Part shown: in pieces, positions 23,201-32,464 of the stretch | How the letters are laid out: every line of letters begins with the position of its first letter | Numbering within the stretch: position 1 is the first letter of the stretch | Assembly (NCBI GenBank): GCA_951799425.1 | Contig: OX637393.1 | Span: 3,540,501 to 3,604,500, forward strand | Length of the DNA stretch: 64,000 nucleotides | Origin: Ilex aquifolium | Lineage: Eukaryota > Streptophyta > Magnoliopsida > Aquifoliales > Aquifoliaceae | Reading direction: 5' to 3' | Notes under the pieces: model-generated | What the model saw: the letters and a program-made list of their open reading frames with translations, nothing else | Databases searched by the model: none | What the model was told of the DNA's origin: nothing | Position numbers and translations under genes: made by a program

Positions 23201-24675
23201 AGTCTTACGAGGCTAGAGGAGAGAAAATGGTCCTCTACCTCAGAAAGGTACAAGAGTTGATGAAGAAATTTGTGCGGATTAAAATCAGACATATCCCCAG
23301 AGCTGAAAACTCCAGAGCCGACACCTTAGCTAGATTGGCAACAGCTTCACAGGAAAGCTTAGATAGAATAATTCCGGTAGAGCACCTAACGGAACCGTCT
23401 GTATGCATCAAGGACGGGGAAATACTGTCCGTGGAGGGTCAACCGAGCTGGATGGACCCCATCATGGGGGTACCTTCAGAATGGAACTCTGCCAGCAGAT
23501 CCCAAAGAAGCGGCAAAACTAAGGACCAGGTCAGCCAGATTCTCTGTTTTACAGGGAGATTTATATAAACGAGGTTTTTCAGCACCTATTCTTAAATGCG
23601 TGGGAGATGAAGACGCCAATTACATACTCAGGGAGGTCCATGAGGGAATTTGTGGCAACCATATCGGAGCTCGGGCTCTAGCAGGAAAAGTATTAAGGCA
23701 GGGGTACTATTGGTCTACCATACTCAAGGATGCAGTAGACTTGGTCAAAAAATGCACTATTTGCCAAAAATACATGCCAATACCGCCAGAGCTCTTAACA
23801 GCAGTAGTAAGCCCTTGGCCTTTCCAGCAATGGGGTTTGGACATACTAGGACCTCTCCCTACTGGCATGGGACAGTGCAAGTTCGCTATCGTTGGGGTGA
23901 ATTACTTCACCAAATGGGCTGAGATGGAGCCCTTGGCCACAATAACGGAACAGAAAGTTCAAAACTTTGCATGGAAATCAATAATTTGCAGGTTTGGAAT
24001 TCCCAGAGCAGTCGTGTCTGACAATGGGAAACAGTTTGACAACCCAAAGTTTAAAAGGTTTTGTGCTGAGCTCGGGATAAAAAACTACTTCTCAGCTCCA
24101 GCACATCCTCACTCCAATGGACAAGCAGAAGTCACCATCAGGACTATCAAAGCAGCCCTGAAGACCAAGCTTGAAGCCTTAAAAGGAAAATGGGTGGAAC
24201 ATATCCCTGAAGTACTATGGGCATATAGAACGATATCGAGGTCAGCAACCCAGGAGACACCATTCGCCCTGGCCTTTGGAACAGAGGCAATGGCACCTGT
24301 GGAGATTGGAATCCCATCCCCTAGGGCAGAATTCGCGGAGTCTCAACACAAAGATGAGTCTCTTCTGTTGAACTTAGACCTCTTGGAAGAAAAAAGAGAA
24401 ACAGCTCTGCATCGCATCAAGGCTTACCAGAGGAAGGCGGCCAGGTACTATGACAGACAAGTCAAACACAGGAGCTTCAAAGTAGGAGATCTGGTCCTCA
24501 GGAAACTCTTACTAGCCAAGAGGACCCCACTCATGGGAAGCTGGGACCAAATTGGGATGGTCCTTACATCATCTCGAGGGTAATCAGACCCGGAAACTAC
24601 GAGTTGCAAACAGAGGATGGAAAGATTTTACCTCATTCTTGGAACACAGAGCATCTCAAAATATTTTTTCAGTAA
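20228..24675 (+). pseudogene. pol: pol of element 1: protease, RT, RNase H, second RNase H, integrase; multiply broken
   Basis: Domains in order: aspartic protease (VLIDNGSSTDIVF, about 20,777-20,815); reverse transcriptase (CIDFTDLNRACPKDSFPLP onward, with the catalytic YIDDMLV near 21,880-21,902); first RNase H region (LYLAISDFSTSAAL near 22,563); a second RNase H with its acidic residues present (SVDGAANAQGSG, NNEAEYEAV, CSDSQLVV, SRADTLA; 22,976-23,340); integrase with its acidic triad in WGLDILGP, VVSDNGKQF and NGQAEVT. Damage relative to element 2: TAA at 21,239-21,241, loss of three codons near 21,489, TGA at 21,575-21,577 (a Trp codon in element 2), a 251-bp tandem duplication at 22,062-22,563 that shifts the frame, TGA at 22,813-22,815, one extra base near 23,465, altered text near 23,770, and a frameshift near 24,530. 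The integrase C-terminus can be followed to TAA 24,673-24,675. No functional polyprotein can be made. Confidence 0.92.
22062..22563 (+). repeat. 251-bp perfect-length tandem duplication inside pol
   Basis: 22,062-22,312 and 22,313-22,563 are the same segment, starting CCGAGAAGGTAAAAGCAG and ending GAGGTACTCACG. Only one difference was noticed (GAGCATG against GAGCACG). 251 is not a multiple of three, so the duplication shifts the RT/RNase H frame. Element 2 has a single copy here. Junction microhomology is at most 1-2 bases. Confidence 0.95.
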
Positions 24676-24739
24676 GTCTTTTTTGTAAAAGAATTATTAT
24701 CAATAAAACAATGAATTTTGTTGTTTCAGAAAGGATCTA

Positions 24740-25060
24740 TTGAAAGGGCCAAGTAGCTCAAAATCGAGCCATGTAGCTCAGTAGGAACTTTCAAGTTCAC
24801 AAAATTGAGCCATGTAGCTCAGTAGGAACTTTCAAGTAGCTCAAAATCGAGCCATGTAGTTCAGTAGGAACTTTCAAGTTCACAAAATCGAGCCATGTAG
24901 CTCAATAGGAACTTTCAAGTTCGCAAAATCGAGCCATGTAGCTCAGTAGGAACTTTCAAGTTCACAAAATTGAGCCATGCAGCTCAGTAGGAACTTTCAA
25001 GTTCACAAAATCGAGTCATGTAGCGCAGTAGGAACTTTTAAGTTCACAAAATCCAGCTGT
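24740..25060 (+). repeat. Array of about 42-bp direct repeats after integrase
   Basis: About seven copies of a unit containing GAGCCATGTAGCTCAG, TAGGAACTTTCAAGTTCAC and AAAATC. GAGCCATGTAGCTC is itself nearly palindromic, so each unit can fold. The array lies between the end of pol and the end of the convergent antisense gene. Degenerate relatives of the unit in opposite orientation appear at 57,640-57,850 in element 2. Confidence 0.85.
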
Positions 25061-25400
25061 GTAGTTCAGAAAGAAGAAGAGAGAAGGAATCCCAGAGACA
25101 CAAACTTCCAAGCCCTACAGCTCTTAAGAAGCCATTGAGCATAACACCAAGTCTTTTGTACTCTTCAAACCTAGTAATTTTGCTTCAAGAAGAGCACAAC
25201 ACCCAGGGGGAGTATATAAAGCAAAACGAGAAAGTACACAGTTCAAAATCGAAATTCGAATGTATATGAATGCTAAGCCAGCAAAGGAAAATTAGCTAAA
25301 AAGCAGATGGATATTGTGAAGTAACACAAATCCTAGCCCAAAGCAAAGTTACATCTCAAGAAAAGAAATTACAAAGAAAAAAATGTTACAACTAAAAATC

Positions 25401-28003
25401 CTAAGTCTCTGGAGGAGGAGTAGACAGAAGATCCTGCAGCTCAGCGGATGCAGCCTCAACAGGAGAAACAGAGCCCGACAGCTCAGGAGGCAAGGATCCA
25501 GAAGCTGGAGGAGTAAGATTCTCAGGAATGTTGATCCTAGGAACCTCCGCCCTGTCTAGTAATGATCCTTGTTCAAGGGCTTCGGTCACCAGGTCAGCAG
25601 AGAAGGATGCAGCACGAGCAATCGCTGGAGGAGCAGGTACATCTTGGCCTGAGGCTTCAGGGAGAAGAGCTGAGGTGTCTTCCTCGCCATCAGAGTCGGT
25701 TTCTTCCAATTCCCCCTCTGTTGGGATAGGAAAATTAAAATCCAGGTCGGGAAAGGTCTTAGAAGCTTTACGCTGGAAAGCGAGCCACCCAGAGGCCCAT
25801 TGGGTGGTGTCTTCATCAGTCAGCTCGGCAATCAAATCACTATTCTCCTTGAGCTCCTTGTGGAGAATCCCATTTGCCTCACAAATGGTGTCGTATTCTC
25901 TCATTGTGAACTCAAGAGAGTTACGGGCGTCGAAAGCATCCTGATTAGCCTTAGCACATAGCTCAGTTTTATGCTTCAGCTCATCCCCCACAATCCTTAG
26001 CTCATCACGAGCCTTCTTTTCTCCCTCCTCAGCTTTAAACTTGGCTGCTTTGAAGCCCTTGAGGTCAGAGGATTGCTTCTCCAGTTGTTCAGTTAGGCCC
26101 TTCACTTGGGTTCTGAGTTCCTCATTCTCAAAAGACAGCTCCGCAACCTTGAGCTCATATGCCTTCAGAGCTTTAACAGAGGGCTCAGAAGACCGAACTC
26201 TCCTCAGCAGGCCCTTTACATGGATGGCCATCTAAAGAGGCAAAGGAAAATAAGTAAGTTGCGAACAACTATGACATAAGGTTAAGCAGATGCATGAGAA
26301 TATCAAGACTTACGGTAACTGCTCCCTGGAGAGCTGATGCGATAGACTCTTCAAGCTCCATAGAGGCAGCCCTCTTGACATCAGACTCAGGAAGAATAGA
26401 GGAAACAACCCCTGCAACGAGCTCCATGTTTTCAAAAAAGGAATCCTCATCTTCCTTCACTTCGGGTTGTGTCCCACTCTTGATCCCAGGACCCACCAGA
26501 GGTGTCTCAATAACTTTCCCTGAAGAGCTATATCTAAAACTGCGGGATGGGATGCGAGGGATCACTTCCAAAGCCTTCTCGATCTCTGACGAGGAAGGAG
26601 AAGCCTGATCTCCCGCTGAGGTAGGCTGAGTTTTTGGAGAAGAAAGGGGCTTCACAATCTGAGGAGGGCTGGGTGCAGGAGCCAGTTCTTGGACAGCAGA
26701 AGAAGAAGTTGGCTCCCCCAATTTTTGAACTTTGGTTTGAGGAGCAGAGCTGCTCCCAGAACCGACTTGAGCCTTCCGCTTGCTACCTCTCCCACTCTTT
26801 GACAACTTGTTCACCTTAGCCTGGATTTCCTCGGTGTTAAGCTTCATGGTGGAAGATCCTGGGAGATCTGAGCTAAAACAGTTAGACAGATGGGAAGAAA
26901 TAGAAAGTAAGACAAAGAAACCCTTAGGGAAGAGGGGTTACCGGCAGCTTCTTCAGGTCTGACAGCAGAAATTGGAATCGGAGCTTCAATCTCCACCTCA
27001 GGAAGGCTAAACCCTCTGTCCACCAAAACCCAAGGCAAAATGAGCTCGGAGTACCTTCTGGGGTTACACTTTGCTAATTTCAGCTTCGCCTCTTGTTCCT
27101 TAGCGCTGAGTTCGAAACGGGTACCTAAAAAACACAAAAGCAGAGCAGAGTTAGGAGCTCATGGTCCTTGAAACAAAAACTCAACTAACCCAAGCAAGGA
27201 CTCACCCAAGTTTTTCGGACGAGTCCAGGCCTTGGGAATACCAAGAGTGTCCATCCTATCAGCAAGATTGTATTCTCAATTGGTGCCCCCGGCGAAGAAG
27301 AAATGTTCCTTCCAATGCTTGTGGGAGGTCGAAATATTAGAAATAAGCTGTCTAGCGTTGGCACGCTTAGAGGCATACAAGAAGCCTTCAGGAGAGGTCG
27401 GTTTGACATTGAAAAATTCTAAGAATAAAGGAAGGGTAGGAACCCCGAGGTCTAGGTCTTTGAAGAGGACCAAAAGACCCGCTAAGACACCTCAGAAGTT
27501 GGGAGAAAGCTGAGAGGGACACACGTTGAAGTGCTGCAGAATATTCTTGAAGAAGGGATGCTAGGAAAGCGAAGGCCATTATCGAAGGCGGCCTCAAAAA
27601 AACAGACTCTCTTGTTAACTTGGGCAACATATGGAGTAAAACTGTCTGGGCTCAGGAGCTCGACGCCAACAGGGAACCTATAGCGGGTACGCAAAACGTT
27701 TAACAAGAAAGGGTTGAGCTTGCTAGGGCCCACTTGCTCGGCCTGCTTAAAGGCAGCTCCTAAGTACGTTGAGACATCAGAGATCCCAACTCCACTGACC
27801 TTGCCCTTGCCTTTGTTTGACTTAGAAGGCAGGGGAGAGGATGATGATGGGGGCTCCTCGGTGTTGACCTCAGAGTCAACAACATCAACGCCAGGGAAAT
27901 GGTCAATCTCGTCACCTACTTCCCCTAATTTAGTCTCCTCCTCGGCTGACCTATCTCCTAAGAGGGAAACAGAGGAACGAGTGGCTCCAGAAGAGGCAGA
28001 CAT
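25401..28003 (-). pseudogene. Antisense spliced gene of element 1 (Transposase_28-like plus coiled coil), broken
   Basis: Runs opposite to gag/pol. Four exons by splice signals and by comparison with element 2: 28003-27206, 27124-26942, 26858-26314, 26231-25401. Exon 1 starts MSASSGATRSSVSLLGDRSA, with an acidic/Ser linker and a Transposase_28-like region (VCFFEAAFDNGLRFP, then LEFFNVKPT and HWKEHFFFAGGTN). Exon 3 is basic and Ser/Pro-rich (GSKRKAQVGSG), perhaps nuclear-targeting. Exon 4 is a long heptad-type coiled coil (ELSFENEELRTQVKGLTEQL) with an acidic tail. A one-base loss near 27,561 and TGA codons at 27,494-27,492 and 27,278-27,276 break exon 1. Exon phases agree exactly with element 2. 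Such antisense ORFs are known from Tat elements; their role is unresolved. Confidence 0.82.
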
Positions 28004-28654
28004 GGTAGGAAGAGAAAAAAGAAGACTAAAAGAGCGATAAAGTGAAGGGACACTGGTCAGACACTCTCTAATGACCCTGGGGTCAACACAGTAGCTCCCA
28101 ACGGCAAAGATATGTACTATAGAACTCCAATCTACGAAGTGGGGAAGTGGGGAAGTGGGGTTAAGCAATGGTCGCGATTCCAAAAGTAAAAGAACCGAAA
28201 AGCCCAAAAATGCAGAAACCACCTCGAATTCGAGGGATCCAGAGCGAAGGAGGAAGTGAAAGGGGCAAAGGACGTACCTAACTCAAGAATAGCGGCGACC
28301 AAAAACCCGGAACGGTATCGAAGGAAAGAGGCACTGCAAGTCTTCAAAACGAGAACAGGGAATTCGGTTTCGAACAAGAAGTCAGGAAATTTCAAGTAGG
28401 ATGGTCTGAAATCGCAAGAAGAATGGAAACGAAGAGCAATGAAGAAGATGAACAGTGTTAGAAGGGGGTTTTTTTATGACCGTTTGGGCATTTATGGCTT
28501 GAGAGGACGTGGGCTGGAACATGCGCGGGAATCGAGGAGGCCATGATTGCCAGAAAACCGTCAAAAAGGCAGTGCCCTTATACAAACCAAGGCCAGTCAC
28601 GAGTGGGCTCTAGCTCGGTTTAAAACAGCTCAGCCCCTGCCCAAGCTCGCTTGA

Positions 28655-28673
28655 ACCAAGGGCTGGGGGCAAC
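28655..28673 (+). promoter_or_regulatory. Polypurine tract of element 1
   Basis: ACCAAGGGCTGGGGGCAAC immediately precedes the 3' LTR, at the expected position for plus-strand priming. The inverse of the same sequence lies next to the LTR of element 2. Confidence 0.75.
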
Positions 28674-29336
28674 TGATGATACCTAAAATAAACCCTAAAT
28701 ATGATATCAGACACAGAGCTCAGCTCAGGAGGTCAGACGAAGGGTTCATAGCTAAGGGGCCTAGAGCCAGAGCTCCCTACAGGTGAGACCGCAACAAAGA
28801 AGAAAAGGAGACAGCTAGACAACAGCGGATACCGGCAGAATAACTAAGAAGCAAGAACCAAGGCACGAAACTCTCAATCCTCTCCAAATATTAAGGAGGA
28901 TCCCACGGTAAAAGGAAAAGATCTCGGGATATAGACCGTTTGAAGCCAGCCATATGGAGTTTAGGAAACTCCGGGATTGAAAGGAGAGAGGGAGGAAGAT
29001 CCCTTGATTATAGGAAGTAAAATCAGTATTAGAGGTAAGTATGAGGCTATAAAAAGGAGGCAATAGAGCCACAGAGGGCCCGAAGTCCCCTCCTCACTAC
29101 GTTGTAACATGCTCAACACGATCAATAAGAAAAGAGGAGTAACATACTCCATTCCAGAGTGGACTAGCCGAGCTCAGGCCGGCGAACCACTGTAATTTTG
29201 TTGTGTTATTTCCCCTTCCTCAATTCCCTTAAAACCTCAACCAGCATTGCTTGACACGAGCCTTGTAGCTCAGACACCATTCTTAACTCCACACACATCT
29301 GACTCCTAGTTCATTTTCGGTAGATTTGCACCATCA
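28674..29336 (+). repeat. 3' LTR of element 1
   Basis: 663 bp, same length as the 5' LTR, with about 13 substitutions by eye and no indels noticed. TATAAAAAGG begins at 29,048. Followed directly by the ATACC target duplication. Confidence 0.95.
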
Positions 29337-29387
29337 ATACCTATGTTTAAAATAATAATTTTTTAATTATGTCACTTAAATTAAAAT

Positions 29388-29960
29388 TGATGGGTCGGCC
29401 CAGAGCAGGGCCAAAACTACGAACTAGGCCTAGAGTCATAGTCGAGGCCAAGCTCAGAGGCCCAACTTAGAGGTCCAATTTAGGAAGGTAGGCTAAGCCC
29501 ACTACAAGAAGGAGGAAGTTAGGTCAACCACACCATCTTGATATAGAGTCAAGTCAGCCGCCTCATGATGAGAGACTCAATTCATAACTGACAGGCGAAG
29601 AGATCTCCTTGGGACGCGCAGGTCACCACCTCCACAGAATTGTCTCATATGTTATAACAAGGGTGTCACCTCCATCAAACTACCTCAGCTGATACGAGAA
29701 AAGCGCATTAATTTGTTAGGATACGTCTATAAATTGTAAGTTTCACCTACACAAATGGGGCATATCACATATCACTCATACCTAAGCATCCAACACTCGT
29801 TGAAATAATAAAACACTTAGGTCATCTTAGCCCTTCGCAGTGGAATAGATCACCTTGACCGAATCACTTAAACTGTGTTTTGCTTGTGTTGACTCTTCTC
29901 ATTTATTGTTGCATTGAATACTTGACAGATGGTGCATAAATCTACTTTTGTGCATCATCA
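29388..29960 (+). mobile_element. Solo LTR, 573 bp
   Basis: TGATGGGTCGGCCC at the left and TTTTGTGCATCATCA at the right give TGATG...CATCA ends, flanked by an exact 5-bp duplication AAAAT (29,383-29,387 and 29,961-29,965). A TATA-type word (TCTATAAATTG, about 29,728) and a polyadenylation-type word (AATAAAACAC, about 29,805) sit in the right order. No internal retrotransposon sequence is attached, so this looks like recombination between two LTRs of a lost element. 29,966-30,425 is AT-rich with no gene. Confidence 0.82.
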
Positions 29961-30429
29961 AAAATGGAAAGAGAAAATATAAGAAAGAAATAGGAGAAAA
30001 AAAAAAAGTAAGTGTGAATTAGTTGAATTGTCTAACATTTGAGTCGTGCAGAAAAAATGATATTTTTGGGCGAAAAATAAATTTGGAATGAGTTTTGTAC
30101 TATTGGATCAAATTTGATAAAAATTATATTAATCTTTATCGTTAGTATGTTTTTATAAATTGAAAATTCAACTTCTAAAATATAATATTAAATAAAAAAT
30201 TAAGTAAAAAGAGATATGACATATTTGCCCCCACTCAACTCAATTTAGTTCTCAATAAGAGTATAAATTAAGTTCAATTTTGAGCTAGCTCAATATTTTA
30301 GTTTTGATTTGATAAACTAATTAACATTCAAATATTATAACAAAAATCAGGTTGCTTGCCTCAACTCATTTCAAAGTCCATACACATTTTTTTTTGTATT
30401 TCAATTGAATAAAATTATAGTAGAACTAT

Positions 30430-30660
30430 TTTTTTTTTTGGGTTCAACGTTCAGGTTGTCGGGTCCAGTTTACGTGCACCTCGACTAATCCCCTCATCAG
30501 TTTGATCAAAGACAGGTTATCCACGTCGGAATTATGATATTCATGAGAGATAAATCCCTCATGACCCGACTCCAATGGGTTACCAAGATTTAAACTTAAG
30601 ACGTTTGAATTTACAGCTCGTCTCCATTATCGCTTAAGTTACTCATTGGGTTTAATATGT
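30430..30660 (-). repeat. SINE copy, reverse orientation
   Basis: Reads on the minus strand from a tRNA-like head (near 30,655) through GACGAGCTGTAAATTCAAACG, TTACCCATTGGAGTCGGGTC and CTTTGATCAAACTGATGAGG to GTTGAACCC and an A-rich tail (poly-T on plus, 30,429-30,440). Same family as 41,633 and 46,124. 30,661-31,160 shows no gene. Confidence 0.6.
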
Positions 30661-31164
30661 AACGGTTGCTGGGAATATAACGTGCAAAAATTGAGTATTC
30701 TTATGGTAAGCTGGTTCAAGAATGTGTACATGGTTAAAACGGGGTAGTGTTTACGTATTACATGCATTATTGTTGTACCATTAGTTCTGGTTAAATCCAG
30801 ATATTTTGAATTTTAAATTTGATAATTTCATTGAAATTAAATTTAATAAAAAAATGATCCACTTTTAACCGGAGTTAAATCTTTGCCCAACTGAGATCAT
30901 GGTTAGGTTGAGATTTGGTTCACTTGCTCGAATTGCACACCCGGCTGTTGACGTCTTTTATTGGGACCAATGAAAAAATTGTAACTACCTTTTTCAATGC
31001 ATAAGCATTATTACTCTTTTATTTATCCATGCAATGAAACTTGTAAATGCATGCAAACTACCCACTAAACACAAACATTGATTACATCTAAAAATTATTA
31101 ACCAGGATAGAATTGAAGTCATCGTAGTTTACAATGCACCTCGGAGCTAACACCACATTATTAG

Positions 31165-31440
31165 ACTTAGGGGTGTTGATCGAGACGAGTTACTCGAACT
31201 TTGTTCGGGCTCAATTAAGATAAAACTTGACTCAAACTCGACTCGTATTATAAAAAAGTTGAGCTTAAACAATTTTTTAGACTCGTTTAAAAAAACAAGC
31301 CTAAAAGACTCGGTTTAAGCTCGGTTTGTTTGTATGTAAAATAGTCGAGCTATTTGGGCTTGACTCGAGTTTTAAACGAGCTAAGTTTGAACAATTTTTT
31401 AGACTCGAGCTTAAATTCGTAAAGCTCGGCTCAATTAACA
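31165..31440. repeat. AGCTCG-type dispersed repeat
   Basis: Contains GACGAGTTACTCGAACTTTG, CGACTCGTATTAT, AATTTTTTAGACTCG, GCTCGGTTTG and CTCGGCTCAATTAACA, the vocabulary also seen around the hAT insertion at 17.3-18.1 kb and at 41.0 kb. Confidence 0.5.
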
Positions 31441-31630
31441 CTTCTAATTAGATTATCAAAGTGAATTTTTTAATTAAATTTTTAATGATGAATTACTTCT
31501 GATATGTAAAGAGAAAAAAAAATGTTAATCAATCCCTTAACAATCCTTCAAGTTTAATTTCGTATTTACAAATTCTATTAGCAAATTAATTCATTAACCT
31601 AAATAAAATTAATCTTGAGTCCATTAATTA

Positions 31631-31935
31631 AAGGGAGAATTATACTTTATACTCTAAAATATTTAAGAATTTTTATTTTTCGCTCTTATAGATTAAATTT
31701 TTTATATTATACCTCTAATATATAATAAGTGTTACAATGTGACATTTCTATTAGATTTCGTTCATCATTCCATTAACGTCAATAAAATGATTTTCAATGA
31801 AAAGGGCAACAGAAGTTGATTGAAGGATTATACGGTAATATTTTTAATATATTAAATTATAATATAAAAAATTTAATCTTTAAAAATATAACATAAAATT
31901 ATTAAATTTTTGGAGGTATAAAGTGTGATTCTTCC
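31631..31935. mobile_element. MITE with long terminal inverted repeats, 305 bp
   Basis: The left arm (AAGGGAGAATTATACTTTAT) and the inverted right arm (GGAAGAATCACACTTTATAC) are imperfectly complementary over roughly 90 bp each. TTAATTA flanks both ends (31,624-31,630 and 31,936-31,942). No coding capacity. A half copy lies at 2475. It ends about 410 bp before the PDAP1-type start codon. Confidence 0.65.
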
Positions 31936-32149
31936 TTAATTATTCTAAAAGTTTCAGTTTCAACGTGATTAGTCTGTTTTTGACCAAATGAAAGAAAGAA
32001 TTAATCTTGATGCGGAAATTGAATCGTTCACTCTTGAGTCTATACGATTTAAGCAAAAAAAAAATAAAAAAAATAAAGGAAGAATAAAGTCGATTCGCTT
32101 TTCTTTAATATCCGAACAGCCACGCACGAGAATCTCTCTCCCCTACGCT

Positions 32150-32174
32150 CCCATTCTCTCTCTCTCTCTCTCAC
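32150..32174 (+). repeat. CT microsatellite in the presumed 5' UTR/promoter
   Basis: (CT)n, interrupted, about 180 bp before the start codon at 32,352. Pyrimidine-rich leaders are common just upstream of plant housekeeping genes. A second pure CT tract lies in intron 1 at about 32,430-32,462. Confidence 0.6.
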
Positions 32175-32351
32175 TCTCACTCTCATTCCTGATGTTTTCG
32201 AGTTTCGACTCCTAAAAGGGTTTCTTTTTCCTTCTCCCAAACGAACTCTGGTGAGAGAAGTCTATTAAAGAAAGAGAAGCTGCTTCTTTTTCTTATTCGG
32301 CTTCTTCTCCGGAGACATATTGAAGAGTGCTTTTCTTTGCCGGAGATCGTC

Positions 32352-32426
32352 ATGGGAAGAGGAAAGTTCAAGGCCAAACCCACTGGTCGTCGCCAGTTCT
32401 CCACCCCCGAAGAGCTCAGTTATTAC

Positions 32427-32464
<38 letters not shown>

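Larger units (their letters stand above)
18252..29336 (+). mobile_element. Element 1: complete but defective Tat-lineage Ty3/gypsy LTR retrotransposon
   Basis: An 11,085-bp element bounded by 663-bp LTRs (TGATG...CATCA) and a perfect 5-bp target duplication ATACC (18,247-18,251 and 29,337-29,341). Internal order: primer-binding site, gag, protease, reverse transcriptase, RNase H, second RNase H, integrase, a repeat array, an antisense spliced gene, polypurine tract. The gypsy domain order, the duplicated RNase H and the antisense gene before the 3' LTR place it in the Tat group. The LTRs differ at about 13 of 663 positions by eye (about 2%), so insertion was recent, yet pol has several stops, frameshifts and a tandem duplication, so it is not autonomous. 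Confidence 0.95.

Noticed and set aside
24740..25060. Regular direct repeats resembling a CRISPR array
   Set aside because: The units are contiguous, imperfect and without unique spacers, they lie within a plant LTR retrotransposon, and no cas-like gene is present.
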